Below the pieces are notes generated by a model. The model ran no database searches, was not told the origin of the DNA, and saw only the letters and a list, made by a program, of their open reading frames with translations. A stretch of DNA of 22,995 bases from JAUSIF01 sp036556265 (GTDB lineage Bacteria > Pseudomonadota > Alphaproteobacteria > Rhizobiales > Xanthobacteraceae), in NCBI GenBank assembly GCA_036556265.1, contig DATBJU010000059.1, forward strand, positions 1 through 22,995, written 5' to 3'. The stretch's first letter is position 1. Each line of letters opens with the position of its first letter. The position numbers and the translations under genes were made by a program. Of the stretch, positions 1 to 6,958 are shown piece by piece.

Positions 1-657
<657 letters not shown>

Positions 658-685
658 AACTTCCCTGTTCCATTTGCACCCCCAT

Positions 686-757
686 CTCGAAGGATGAGGC
701 AATACGACAGCCCACTCGTCCTTCGAGACGGCCGCTGCGCGGCCTCCTCAGGACGAG
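686..757. repeat. REP-like GC-rich palindromic element in the groES-groEL spacer
   Basis: Bases 715-757 form a nested palindrome. Outer arms are CTCGTCCT (715-722) and AGGACGAG (750-757); inner arms are GGCCGC (730-735) and GCGGCC (739-744) around a TGC loop. A partial inverted copy, CTCGAAGGATGAG (686-698), is complementary to 715-727 at all but one position, so an alternative hairpin is possible. The wording (CTCATCCT-GAGG...CTCGAAGGATGAG type) matches, from memory, palindromic repeats dispersed between genes in Bradyrhizobium-like genomes. It begins 8 nt after the groES stop and would fold in the intercistronic mRNA. A role in mRNA stability is inference. Confidence 0.75.
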
Positions 758-765
758 GCCATGAA

Positions 766-1065
766 CTATTTCTTGCCGATGACACCCATGATGTCGGACT
801 CCTTCATGATGAGGAGATCCTCGCCGTCGATCTTCACCTCGGTGCCCGACCACTTGCCGAACAGCACCTTGTCGCCGGCCTTGAGCTCGATCGGCACGAG
901 CTTGCCCTTCTCGTCGCGGCCACCAGGTCCGACGGCGATGATCTCGCCTTCACTCGGTTTCTCTTGAGCCGTGTCGGGAATGATGATGCCACCGGCGCTC
1001 TTCTGATCGGCGGTGACGCGTTTGACGACGACGCGATCGTGCAGCGGACGAAATCTGGTCTTCAT
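766..1065 (-). CDS. groES: Co-chaperonin GroES (10 kDa)
   Basis: Heptameric lid of the GroEL chamber. The protein is 99 residues, within the usual 95-105. It begins MKTRFRPLHD, followed by RVVVKR, the mobile-loop segment around residues 17-33 (SAGGIIIPD), the roof segment around GPGGR (46-50) and the C-terminal LLIMKESDIMGV. A longer frame runs upstream, but the ATG at 1065 gives the family N-terminus and has an AAAGGA ribosome-binding site five bases before it. The longer start would also run into the CIRCE operator. It is the first gene of the groES-groEL operon and is transcribed from the promoter at 1161-1189 under the CIRCE element at 1125-1151. Confidence 0.98.
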   Translation of the reverse strand: MKTRFRPLHDRVVVKRVTADQKSAGGIIIPDTAQEKPSEGEIIAVGPGGRDEKGKLVPIELKAGDKVLFGKWSGTEVKIDGEDLLIMKESDIMGVIGKK

Positions 1066-1124
1066 GGATGTCCTTTCACGGGGGCGCGCGGCTCCCGCTC
1101 GCGGGAAAGTCGGCCTGAGGATGT

Positions 1125-1151
1125 CTGGCACTCAGGATGGACGAGTGCCAG
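1125..1151 (-). promoter_or_regulatory. CIRCE operator (HrcA-binding inverted repeat)
   Basis: A perfect 9-bp inverted repeat, CTGGCACTC (1125-1133) and GAGTGCCAG (1143-1151), is separated by exactly 9 bp. This is the CIRCE architecture (consensus TTAGCACTC-N9-GAGTGCTAA) in a form common in alphaproteobacteria. It lies just downstream of the -10 box and about 60 nt before groES, the usual position for HrcA repression of groESL. No hrcA gene is in the window. Confidence 0.95.
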
Positions 1152-1160
1152 CTGCGCGCG

Positions 1161-1189
1161 GAGATAGGCGGCAGCCCTCGCCGAGTCAA
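1161..1189 (-). promoter_or_regulatory. groESL promoter (-35 and -10 boxes)
   Basis: On the minus strand, TTGACT (1184-1189) is followed after exactly 17 bp by TATCTC (1161-1166), a good housekeeping-type promoter. Read in heat-shock terms, CTTGAC...CCTATCT also resembles alphaproteobacterial RpoH promoters, so dual sigma-70/RpoH use is possible. Predicted transcription would start around 1154, placing the CIRCE repeat at the very 5' end of the transcript. Boxes were matched by eye. Confidence 0.75.
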
Positions 1190-1235
1190 GTGCGGACGCC
1201 GCGCCACGAAACCAAAGCCCTGCGATCGCAACGAT

Positions 1236-2000
1236 TTAACCGAAGTAAGCATGCGCCGCGTCAAACAGGAGCTTGAGTGCGGCGAATAACAAAATGACGT
1301 AGCACCAGAAGAACAGACGCTGCTGCTCGAGGCGCGCGTGCAACCAGACGCCAGCCCACACGCCGAGCGGGACAGCGGGCGCAAGAGACAGCGCCGCCCA
1401 GAAAGCGCGCGGCTGCGCCCACATCAGCAGCCCGTAGGGAAACAGCTTCACGAAGTTGCCAAGGGTAAACAGCGCCAGATTGGTCCCTGCGAAAAGCGTC
1501 TTGTTCAGGCCACGACTCAACAAATACATCTGGGCCGGCGGCCCGCCGGCATGTGCCACGAAACTGGTGAAGCCCGAAGCGAGGCCGGCGAGAAGAGCGA
1601 GCGGCGGCGAAGTCGGGCCGCGGCTCGCCGGCACGAGCCGCCCGCGCAGAAAATAATCGGCTACGAAGGCGACGGTCACCGCGCCGATGCCGAGGCTCAC
1701 CAATCGTGGATCGACCAGCGCAAAGAACGCGTAGCCTGCTGCGATGCCGGCGAGCAGTCCCGGCATCAACCAGGACAAGTCCGGCTTCGACCATGTCTTT
1801 GGTCCGAACGAACCGAGCGCGAAGACGTCCATGAACGATACGAGCGGGGCGACTGCGATCGCCGCCTCGATCGGAGAAATGACGAGCGAGAGCAACGGAA
1901 CGCCGATGATCGCAAGGCCGCCGCCGAAGGCGCCCTTGCTCATCGACATGACGAACACCGTCGGCAGTCCAACGAGATAAAAAAGCGGGTCGGTAAACAT
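1236..2000 (-). CDS. TauE/SafE-family membrane permease (sulfite/sulfoacetate exporter family)
   Basis: A 254-residue integral membrane protein made of about seven or eight hydrophobic helices in two similar halves, as in the TauE/SafE (DUF81) family. Family-like motifs are SKGAFGGGLAIIGVPLL in the first half (about residues 20-37) and FVAHAGGPPAQMYLL in the second (about 146-160). Members export sulfite, sulfoacetate or other small organosulfur or organic anions; the substrate here cannot be told. The ATG at 2000 gives a full first helix, though no strong ribosome-binding site precedes it. The stop lies just outside the groESL promoter, so readthrough would enter groES. It is divergent from the MFS gene across a 177-bp spacer. 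Confidence 0.9.
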   Translation of the reverse strand: MFTDPLFYLVGLPTVFVMSMSKGAFGGGLAIIGVPLLSLVISPIEAAIAVAPLVSFMDVFALGSFGPKTWSKPDLSWLMPGLLAGIAAGYAFFALVDPRLVSLGIGAVTVAFVADYFLRGRLVPASRGPTSPPLALLAGLASGFTSFVAHAGGPPAQMYLLSRGLNKTLFAGTNLALFTLGNFVKLFPYGLLMWAQPRAFWAALSLAPAVPLGVWAGVWLHARLEQQRLFFWCYVILLFAALKLLFDAAHAYFG

Positions 2001-2177
2001 GAGTTACGGGCGAGTCGGTCGGCCAATCTAGCCGTTCCGCGTTGCGGCGGATATGGCGCACCAGACATGGTCCTCATGCGGGAAGTCGTGGCGGAACCGG
2101 TTGTCGTGCGAAGACTCGTCTGCGAGAAGGTGCTTGCGCCCTGCTCTTTTTCGACTTGGAATCCGCGGACCCGCCTC

Positions 2178-3365
2178 ATGAGCCCCCTAGCCCGCCTCAC
2201 CGGACGTTGGCGGGCCGTCCCGATCCTTGGTCTCACGCAGGTGCTCACGTGGGGCGCGCTGTTTTACCCGCCCGTGCTCACCTTGCCGCTCCTCGCGGCG
2301 GACCGCGGCTTTTCGCTCACCTTCGCGATGAGCGGGTTCTCATTCGGGTTGCTTTGCGGCGGGCTCGTAGCGCCGAGAATAGGACGGCTGATCGACCACT
2401 ACGGCGGGCATCGCGTGATGGCAGTCGGCTCACTTGCCGGCGCTATCGGCCTCGTACTACTCGTGCAAGCCAGCGACCCGCTTCTCTACCTCAGCATTTG
2501 GGCTTTGTTGGGCGGGGCGATGGCGGCGTCCCTCTATGATCCCGCCTTTGCCACCCTGGGGCGGATCTTCGGACGCGAGGCACGCAAGTCGATCACACTG
2601 CTAACCTTCATTGGCGGCTTCGCGTCGACGGTAAGCTGGCCGACAACCTACTTCCTGCTCGAAGGATTCGGCTGGCGCGGAACGTATCTGATTTATGCGG
2701 CCCTGCTCGCCATTGTGGCTGCTCCCCTGCACTTCTTCGCGTTGCCGCGCGAGCGCGCCGATCTGAGATCGCACGAGCAGGACGCCGGTGCGCCGGTGCC
2801 GAAGCTGATTCCCGCCAGCGGCTTTGCGTTCGTGCTCGTCGCGGCCGCGTTCGCGGTCTACGCCTTCGTGCCGTCGGCGCTCTCGGCGCACATGCTCGCG
2901 ATCTTCGAACGCATGGGGGTCGAAGCCGCGACCGTCATCCTCATTGGCACGTTGTTCGGACCATCGCAGGTGACGGCACGGCTGTGCGAGTTCATTTTTG
3001 CACGCAACCTGCATCCGCTTGATATAGCGCGCTTCGCGGTCGGGCTCCTTATCTTCGCTTTTCTATTGCTCGCGATGTTGGGCGTGCCGGCGCCGGTCGC
3101 TGCGGTATTCGCCATTCTGTTCGGCGCGGCGAACGGGCTGCTGACGATTTCGCGGGGAACGGTGCCGCTCGCGCTGTTCGGCCCGAGCGGCTACGGCGGC
3201 GTAATCGGCCGCATCGCCGGGCCATCGCTCGTGCTCCAGGCGGCTGCCCCTCTCGTGATCGCATTTGCGGCGGAGCAGATTTCCGACATCGCGGCATTGA
3301 CGGTCATCGCTGGAATGGCCGCTATTTCATTCGTTGCCTTCCTTGCCGTGCGTAAGCCCCGCTGA
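2178..3365 (+). CDS. Major facilitator superfamily transporter
   Basis: A 395-residue membrane protein with about twelve hydrophobic segments, the usual size for an MFS carrier. The loop after helix 2 carries an MFS motif-A-like stretch (GGLVAPRIGRLIDHYGGHRVM), and a charged cytoplasmic loop around the middle (ALPRERADLRSHEQD) separates two six-helix halves. The open frame extends far upstream over the antisense of the TauE gene, but the helices and coding character begin at MSPLARLTG. The ATG at 2178 is therefore preferred despite a weak ribosome-binding site; ATG 2067 is an alternative that adds a non-membrane leader. Substrate is unknown and no neighbouring enzyme hints at one. Confidence 0.88.
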   Translation: MSPLARLTGRWRAVPILGLTQVLTWGALFYPPVLTLPLLAADRGFSLTFAMSGFSFGLLCGGLVAPRIGRLIDHYGGHRVMAVGSLAGAIGLVLLVQASDPLLYLSIWALLGGAMAASLYDPAFATLGRIFGREARKSITLLTFIGGFASTVSWPTTYFLLEGFGWRGTYLIYAALLAIVAAPLHFFALPRERADLRSHEQDAGAPVPKLIPASGFAFVLVAAAFAVYAFVPSALSAHMLAIFERMGVEAATVILIGTLFGPSQVTARLCEFIFARNLHPLDIARFAVGLLIFAFLLLAMLGVPAPVAAVFAILFGAANGLLTISRGTVPLALFGPSGYGGVIGRIAGPSLVLQAAAPLVIAFAAEQISDIAALTVIAGMAAISFVAFLAVRKPR

Positions 3366-3461
3366 ATGACCCGCGCCGGCGGCCCCGCAAGAATTCATCA
3401 ACCATATTCGCAACGAAAATCTGCGCCTCGGCGCGGAACTCGAATTGTAGCGAATGGATTT

Positions 3462-3484
3462 ACGCTTCGGTCGTGACGAAGCGT
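3462..3484. repeat. Perfect 8-bp inverted repeat upstream of the L,D-transpeptidase gene
   Basis: ACGCTTCG (3462-3469) and CGAAGCGT (3477-3484) flank a 7-base loop in the 180-bp spacer between the MFS and L,D-transpeptidase genes, about 60 bp before the latter's ATG. No T-run follows on either strand, so an intrinsic terminator is not well supported. An operator or a 5'-UTR hairpin are alternatives. Confidence 0.45.
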
Positions 3485-3545
3485 TAAGGCTATGAATGGC
3501 GCGAATGTGTTCGCGCCCGGGTGACGGTTTGTAGCGAGTCCTTCC

Positions 3546-4403
3546 ATGCGCGCGTTCGTGCGGCTTTTGTTTGCTCTGAGCGTGACACTGCCCGCCGCTC
3601 CTGCCATGGCGGACCCTTGGGCGGATCTGAGGGTGGTGCAGGCCGCCCCGCACCTCATCACGTCACCGCGTCAGAGCCGCAGCATGCGTGATTATGACCG
3701 CGCGCCGGCCAGCCAACCGGATTTCGCGAGCCCGCCGCCCGCGGCCTATCAGGGCGATTTCGGCGGCGGCTTCATCGAGTTTCTGTTTACCGGGCGCGTC
3801 GCCCAGCCAGATCCGGGGGGTGCGCTCCCGCGCTCACATTATCTCCGCCCGCAATATGAGGTCGAGCGAAGCTCCCCCTATTCTTACGGGACGGCACCCG
3901 TCATCCAGGCGAGGCAGGATCGTCCCGACATCGCAGCCAGGCCGCGCCAGCCGGCATTCGATCCGCGCTTCGAGCGCCAGCACGTCGCGTATCACGGCAA
4001 GGAAGCGCCAGGCACCATCATCATCGATAGCGGACAGCGGTTCCTCTACCTCGTCGAGGAAGGCGGCATGGCCACACGTTACGGCGTCGGCGTCGGCCGC
4101 GACGGCTTCGGATGGTCGGGGGTGAAGAGCATCAGCGCGATGAAGGAATGGCCGGACTGGCGCCCGCCGGAGGACATGCTGCGTCGGCGTCCCGACCTGC
4201 CGCGCTACATGGCAGGCGGACCGGACAACCCGCTCGGCGCGCGCGCGATGTATCTCGGCGACAGCCTCTACCGCATTCACGGCTCGAATGAACCGCATAC
4301 AATTGGGCAGGCGGTGTCGTCGGGCTGTTTCCGCATGCGGAACGAGGACGTGATCGATCTCTACGCGCGCGTGAAGGTGGGGACCAAAGTCGTCGTGATG
4401 TAG
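3546..4403 (+). CDS. Exported L,D-transpeptidase (YkuD domain)
   Basis: A 285-residue periplasmic enzyme of the YkuD/ErfK family, which makes 3-3 peptidoglycan crosslinks or, in Rhizobiales, links outer-membrane proteins to peptidoglycan. A signal peptide is clear (MRAFVRLLFALSVTLPAAPAMA, cleavage after about residue 22). A proline-rich, low-complexity linker occupies about 23-145, and the YkuD domain fills the C-terminus, starting near GTIIIDSGQRFLYLV. The catalytic motif is HGSNEP (His245) followed by SSGCFRM with nucleophile Cys261, the family H-x(15)-C arrangement. An internal SAMKEWPDWRPPEDM segment is typical of the alphaproteobacterial subfamily. It faces a convergent gene 18 bp downstream. 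Which LDT activity it has cannot be decided from sequence. Confidence 0.95.
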   Translation: MRAFVRLLFALSVTLPAAPAMADPWADLRVVQAAPHLITSPRQSRSMRDYDRAPASQPDFASPPPAAYQGDFGGGFIEFLFTGRVAQPDPGGALPRSHYLRPQYEVERSSPYSYGTAPVIQARQDRPDIAARPRQPAFDPRFERQHVAYHGKEAPGTIIIDSGQRFLYLVEEGGMATRYGVGVGRDGFGWSGVKSISAMKEWPDWRPPEDMLRRRPDLPRYMAGGPDNPLGARAMYLGDSLYRIHGSNEPHTIGQAVSSGCFRMRNEDVIDLYARVKVGTKVVVM

Positions 4404-4421
4404 GTGGATGCCGGCTCACGA

Positions 4422-4913
4422 CTACCTGATGTCACACCGCAATAGCAGCATGAACATGTCGTTCGGCGTTTCGCCGACACCTGTCTCCAGGACGAATTGC
4501 GTCTGAAGGGCGTAGGCCTCGCGCTCGCGAGCGGCGAGACATTCGAACGGTTTGCCGCTTTCGTCCTGCAAATGGTGGACCAGCTCGTGCAGGAGAATGT
4601 AGTCGTCGCGACCGAGCGTAAACGTGCTCGGGAGATAGATCGTCCCGCCCGTCTGTGCGGCCCGGACCGAACTCGTGTCGTCGCTATAGCCCATGGACGC
4701 GCGCGAAAAGCCGTGTCGGATCGCGTCGGGCGAAAGGAAGACAACACGTGGAAGGCGCTGGAGTTCGGCCGGATAGCCCGAATGCGCGGCGATCCAGCGA
4801 ACGAGTTCGTCCACGCGCTTAAAAAGGCCTTCGGGCGGCGCCGCTCGAGCGAGCACGGGGGCCGCAAGCATCAGCGCGACTGCGAGCGCGACTCGCACTC
4901 CGTACGAGCGCAT
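4422..4913 (-). CDS. Small exported HExxH protein, putative zinc peptidase-like
   Basis: A 163-residue protein with a signal peptide (about residues 1-24, ending ARA). It has one HELVHH motif: His109, Glu110 and His113 match the HExxH zinc-binding consensus, and Glu132 in the EREAYALQ helix could be the third ligand, as in gluzincin-like folds. The segment GTIYLP before the motif would form the edge strand. It resembles uncharacterised Rhizobiales families (possibly DUF6647, from memory). The ATG at 4913 has a strong GAGGGGAG ribosome-binding site. Its stop is 18 bp from the convergent L,D-transpeptidase stop. Protease activity and substrate are inference; the zinc site is the only firm clue. 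Confidence 0.8.
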   Translation of the reverse strand: MRSYGVRVALAVALMLAAPVLARAAPPEGLFKRVDELVRWIAAHSGYPAELQRLPRVVFLSPDAIRHGFSRASMGYSDDTSSVRAAQTGGTIYLPSTFTLGRDDYILLHELVHHLQDESGKPFECLAAREREAYALQTQFVLETGVGETPNDMFMLLLRCDIR

Positions 4914-4964
4914 GGGCTCCCCTCGCCGGGCTGCCGAATCGAATTGTCGAAATCATGCGCCCGG

Positions 4965-4987
4965 CGGGGTCTGAGCGAAAGACCCCG
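4965..4987 (-). terminator. Stem-loop directly after the 4990-5403 gene
   Basis: CGGGGTCT (4965-4972) and AGACCCCG (4980-4987) form a perfect 8-bp stem with a 7-base loop, starting two bases after the stop codon of the minus-strand gene upstream. The position suggests transcript end formation or protection. A U-tract does not follow, so it is a weak intrinsic terminator at best. Confidence 0.5.
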
Positions 4988-4989
4988 TC

Positions 4990-5403
4990 CTACATCCTGA
5001 TCGAGAGCACCGCGATCGTGGCCAGGCGGGCGGGATCCCGCTCGCCAGCATCCACCTCCCGCATGATGTGCAGGGCGAGCCTTCGGCGCAGGCTCTCGTT
5101 TCCTCGCCCGGCTGTCGGCAACATGTGGGTCGCGATCTCCAGAGCGTCGGTCATGACGCGCACGCTATCGGGCTCATAGAAACGCCTGAACGGCGGGGCC
5201 GCGAAGCGGCCGCTCGACGGAGGCAATTCGACCTCCCGCTCTTCGGCATCTGGTCGTGGGTCAAACGCCGACGCGCGTGGCGATCGTCGGCGTTCCGCAA
5301 GGGTGGACGCGACCGCGGCCCCCGGACCTGGTGTGCAGGCCGGGTCCGCCTCATGCACGCCGGGCGCAGCCGCATGCCCGGCGCCCAGGGCGCCGATGTT
5401 CAT
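4990..5403 (-). CDS. Hypothetical protein, 137 residues
   Basis: No family recognised with certainty. The first ~60 residues are Ala/Pro/Arg-rich and look disordered. The C-terminal part (about 75-137) is predicted alpha-helical, with the pattern DALEIATHML...LRRRLALHIMREVDAGERDPARLATIAVLSI, which looks like a short helical domain found in hypothetical proteins of related rhizobia. No signal peptide, membrane helix or catalytic motif is seen. The ATG at 5403 follows a GAGG ribosome-binding site and is only 20 nt after the phasin-like gene, so the two are probably co-transcribed. A stem-loop follows the stop. Confidence 0.65.
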   Translation of the reverse strand: MNIGALGAGHAAAPGVHEADPACTPGPGAAVASTLAERRRSPRASAFDPRPDAEEREVELPPSSGRFAAPPFRRFYEPDSVRVMTDALEIATHMLPTAGRGNESLRRRLALHIMREVDAGERDPARLATIAVLSIRM

Positions 5404-5423
5404 CGTTGCCTCGCTTCGCCGCT

Positions 5424-5849
5424 TCAGGCCGCGCGGGCGCGCGACTGAGCCTTATGGGCAGCTTCACCGGCCTCGGAACGCGCGGTTTCCGCGGCCTGTG
5501 CGAATGGCTGGGTCGTCACCCGGCTGAATTCGAGCAGATGCTTCTGTGCGGCAAAGCCGTCCTGCATCACGCGCTCGAAGCTGCCGATCGCCCATTTCTG
5601 GCACTCACGCATCGCGTCGAACGGGGACTCGGCCTCGCACATCTGGCGGGCCGTCGCCAGCGCTTCCTGAGCGCCGACGTGCCGGCGCTCGAACCAGCCA
5701 TTCATGAGTTCTTCCATGCTGTCGAGAAGCTTGTCCTGACTGTCCCAGAAGGTCGAAGCGTTCTGCTTCGCTGCGGCCGCCAGTCCCGGCGAGGGCGGAA
5801 ACGCCCGTGTCATGATCTGAAACGGATCGAATGTGGTGCTTTCTTTCAT
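5424..5849 (-). CDS. Phasin-like family protein
   Basis: A 141-residue, mostly helical amphipathic protein. It has phasin-like features: a WDSQDKLLDSMEELMNGWFERRH helix (about 35-57), a second helix with ARQMCEAESPFDAMRECQKWAIGSFERVMQDG (about 67-98), and an Ala-rich, charged C-terminal tail with SRARAA at the end. Phasins coat polyhydroxyalkanoate granules and control their size and number. The open frame extends upstream, but the ATG at 5849 has a strong AGGGAGG ribosome-binding site and starts the helical region. No PHA synthase or depolymerase is in the window, so the role rests on family resemblance. The 20-nt gap to the next gene suggests an operon of two. Confidence 0.75.
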   Translation of the reverse strand: MKESTTFDPFQIMTRAFPPSPGLAAAAKQNASTFWDSQDKLLDSMEELMNGWFERRHVGAQEALATARQMCEAESPFDAMRECQKWAIGSFERVMQDGFAAQKHLLEFSRVTTQPFAQAAETARSEAGEAAHKAQSRARAA

Positions 5850-6114
5850 ATTGGCCTCCCTCTTGGTGGTTGGTCGGGTCGGATTTCCGGCATGCGCGGC
5901 AAATGCGGATAAATCGCCCCGCCGCAATTGCGTTGGCCGATACGACCTCGACGTGCGCTCTTTCGGATCAGCTACCTGAAGCGTGAGCACGCAATTTGAT
6001 TTTTCTGCGATGATCGAAAGGAATTTTCTTGTCGAATTGCCTGGCGCGGCGGAACTGAAACGCATGCGCCGACATTGAGGATGAAACAATCAATCACGAC
6101 GACGCGAGGGGGAG

Positions 6115-6372
6115 ATGACCTGCGTCTATTATGTGGTTCCGCACGCGGATGCGTGGCTGGTCAAGTTCGAGGACGGAGAATACGGGCCGTACCGAAACGA
6201 GACCGAAGCAACGGATTTCGCGATTGACTCGGCGCGCCGGCTGGGAACCGGCGGAGAGCACGCCGAGGTGTTCGTACTGCAGCGCGACGGGTGGCGGGTC
6301 GTCGCCGAGTATCCGGACCAAGTCGCAAAAACGTCGCGGAGTGAGCGTAGAGACACGCGCAGGCGCCACTGA
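6115..6372 (+). CDS. Small DUF2188-like protein
   Basis: An 85-residue protein beginning MTCVYYVVPHADAWLVKFEDG. The pattern of a short beta strand, W-x-V/L-x-F, then a YGPYRNETEATDFAIDSARRLG helix and a final strand (AEVFVLQRDGWRVVAEY) matches small rhizobial proteins of the DUF2188 type. These are of unknown function and are often found near stress-related genes. The tail is basic (SRSERRDTRRRH). A GAGGGGGAG purine run sits immediately before the ATG, closer than ideal. It is followed 29 nt later by a second small gene on the same strand, so a two-gene operon is likely. Confidence 0.65.
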   Translation: MTCVYYVVPHADAWLVKFEDGEYGPYRNETEATDFAIDSARRLGTGGEHAEVFVLQRDGWRVVAEYPDQVAKTSRSERRDTRRRH

Positions 6373-6401
6373 ATTCGCGCCGGAGGAGAGGAGCAAGCGG
6401 C

Positions 6402-6617
6402 ATGAGGGCATTTGCCGTGGGCACGCAAGAGCCGGATGCATCGCGTTTGACCGATCTGTCGCCCTGTCCGAGCTGCGGGGAATTGCTGATCGGGCCGCAG
6501 ACGTCGACGTATCTCGGGCTAGGGCGCATCGAACACACTTGGCTGTGCGATGGGTGCGGGCAAGAGTTCCGCAGCACGACGCGACTCGCGGGCGTGGCGG
6601 AGGACGTGAACGCGTAG
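6402..6617 (+). CDS. Small zinc-ribbon-like protein with two CxxC motifs
   Basis: A 71-residue protein with CPSC (Cys22, Cys25) and CDGC (Cys49, Cys52), 23 residues apart, the layout of a treble-clef or zinc-ribbon knuckle pair. The central segment (GPQTSTYLGLGRIEHTWLCDGCG) looks like an antiparallel beta ribbon. There is no signal peptide or attached enzymatic domain. The ATG at 6402 has a strong GGAGGAGAGG ribosome-binding site. It is probably co-transcribed with the preceding gene. Structural or nucleic-acid-binding roles are both possible; no function is assigned. Confidence 0.7.
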   Translation: MRAFAVGTQEPDASRLTDLSPCPSCGELLIGPQTSTYLGLGRIEHTWLCDGCGQEFRSTTRLAGVAEDVNA

Positions 6618-6632
6618 CCTCGTTTCCGAAGC

Positions 6633-6818
6633 TCAGGATCTATCTTGGCGTGGACGTTGCACTCGATGCGCGCGGGCCTTTGCAATCAACTTGGCGATCT
6701 GCTCACCAATTCGTGCCCGTGCGGCAGGTTCATCGATTTTGGGGTCCTGGAACGGCGGTCGCTTCGGTCGCTCTAGGTCCGGTCCCCACTCCACATAATC
6801 TCTCGTCGGCTCGCCCAT
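6633..6818 (-). CDS. 61-residue hypothetical protein, likely EcfG-controlled
   Basis: A short hydrophilic protein (begins MGEPTRDYVEWGPDLERPKRPP) with a proline- and charge-rich first half and a basic helix (ARARIGEQIAKLIAKARAHRVQR, about 35-57) in the second. No known family is recognised. The ATG at 6818 is chosen over an upstream in-frame start because it has a GAAGG ribosome-binding site and because a consensus EcfG promoter (6851-6875) lies about 33 nt upstream, inside the longer frame. It converges on the zinc-ribbon gene with 15 bp between stops. Expression under general stress is inferred from the promoter only. Confidence 0.6.
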   Translation of the reverse strand: MGEPTRDYVEWGPDLERPKRPPFQDPKIDEPAARARIGEQIAKLIAKARAHRVQRPRQDRS

Positions 6819-6850
6819 GAGACACCTTCGGGCTCGCCCCGTATGGGGCG

Positions 6851-6875
6851 AACGACGAACGGCGCGGTCGGTTCC
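6851..6875 (-). promoter_or_regulatory. EcfG-type general stress promoter
   Basis: On the minus strand GGAAC (6871-6875, followed by C) and CGTT (6851-6854) are separated by exactly 16 bases. This is the alphaproteobacterial EcfG/RpoE2 consensus GGAAC-N16/17-CGTT used in the PhyR-NepR-EcfG general stress response. The predicted transcript start is about 26 nt before the ATG at 6818. I looked for the same pattern in the other gene gaps by eye and did not find another clear match. Confidence 0.7.
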
Positions 6876-6934
6876 GGCCGTTTCGAACGAACCTGCCAAA
6901 AAGTAGTGAGATTAGGTTTAGGAACCGCGATCTA

Positions 6935-6954
6935 TGCGGGAACCCGTTCCCGCA
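6935..6954. repeat. Perfect palindromic stem-loop after the 6959-7276 gene
   Basis: TGCGGGAAC (6935-6943) and GTTCCCGCA (6946-6954) form a perfect 9-bp inverted repeat around CC, which would fold as an 8-bp stem with a 4-base loop. It lies 4 bases past the stop codon of the minus-strand gene, where a terminator is expected, but the T-rich tail (AATTTT) is on the plus-strand side. It could end transcription entering from the left, work in both directions, or be a protein-binding palindrome. Confidence 0.55.
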
Positions 6955-6958
6955 AATT

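Noticed and set aside
1338..2177. N-terminal extension of the MFS frame by about 280 codons
   Set aside because: This part is antisense to the TauE/SafE gene and is hydrophilic and Arg/Glu-rich. MFS helices begin only after the ATG at 2178.
5850..6089. N-terminal extension of the phasin-like frame
   Set aside because: No ribosome-binding site or phasin character there, whereas the ATG at 5849 has a strong AGGGAGG.
6923..6950. Possible second EcfG promoter (GGAAC...CGTT) on the plus strand
   Set aside because: The spacing between the two boxes is 19 bases, outside the accepted 16-17, and no plus-strand gene follows.
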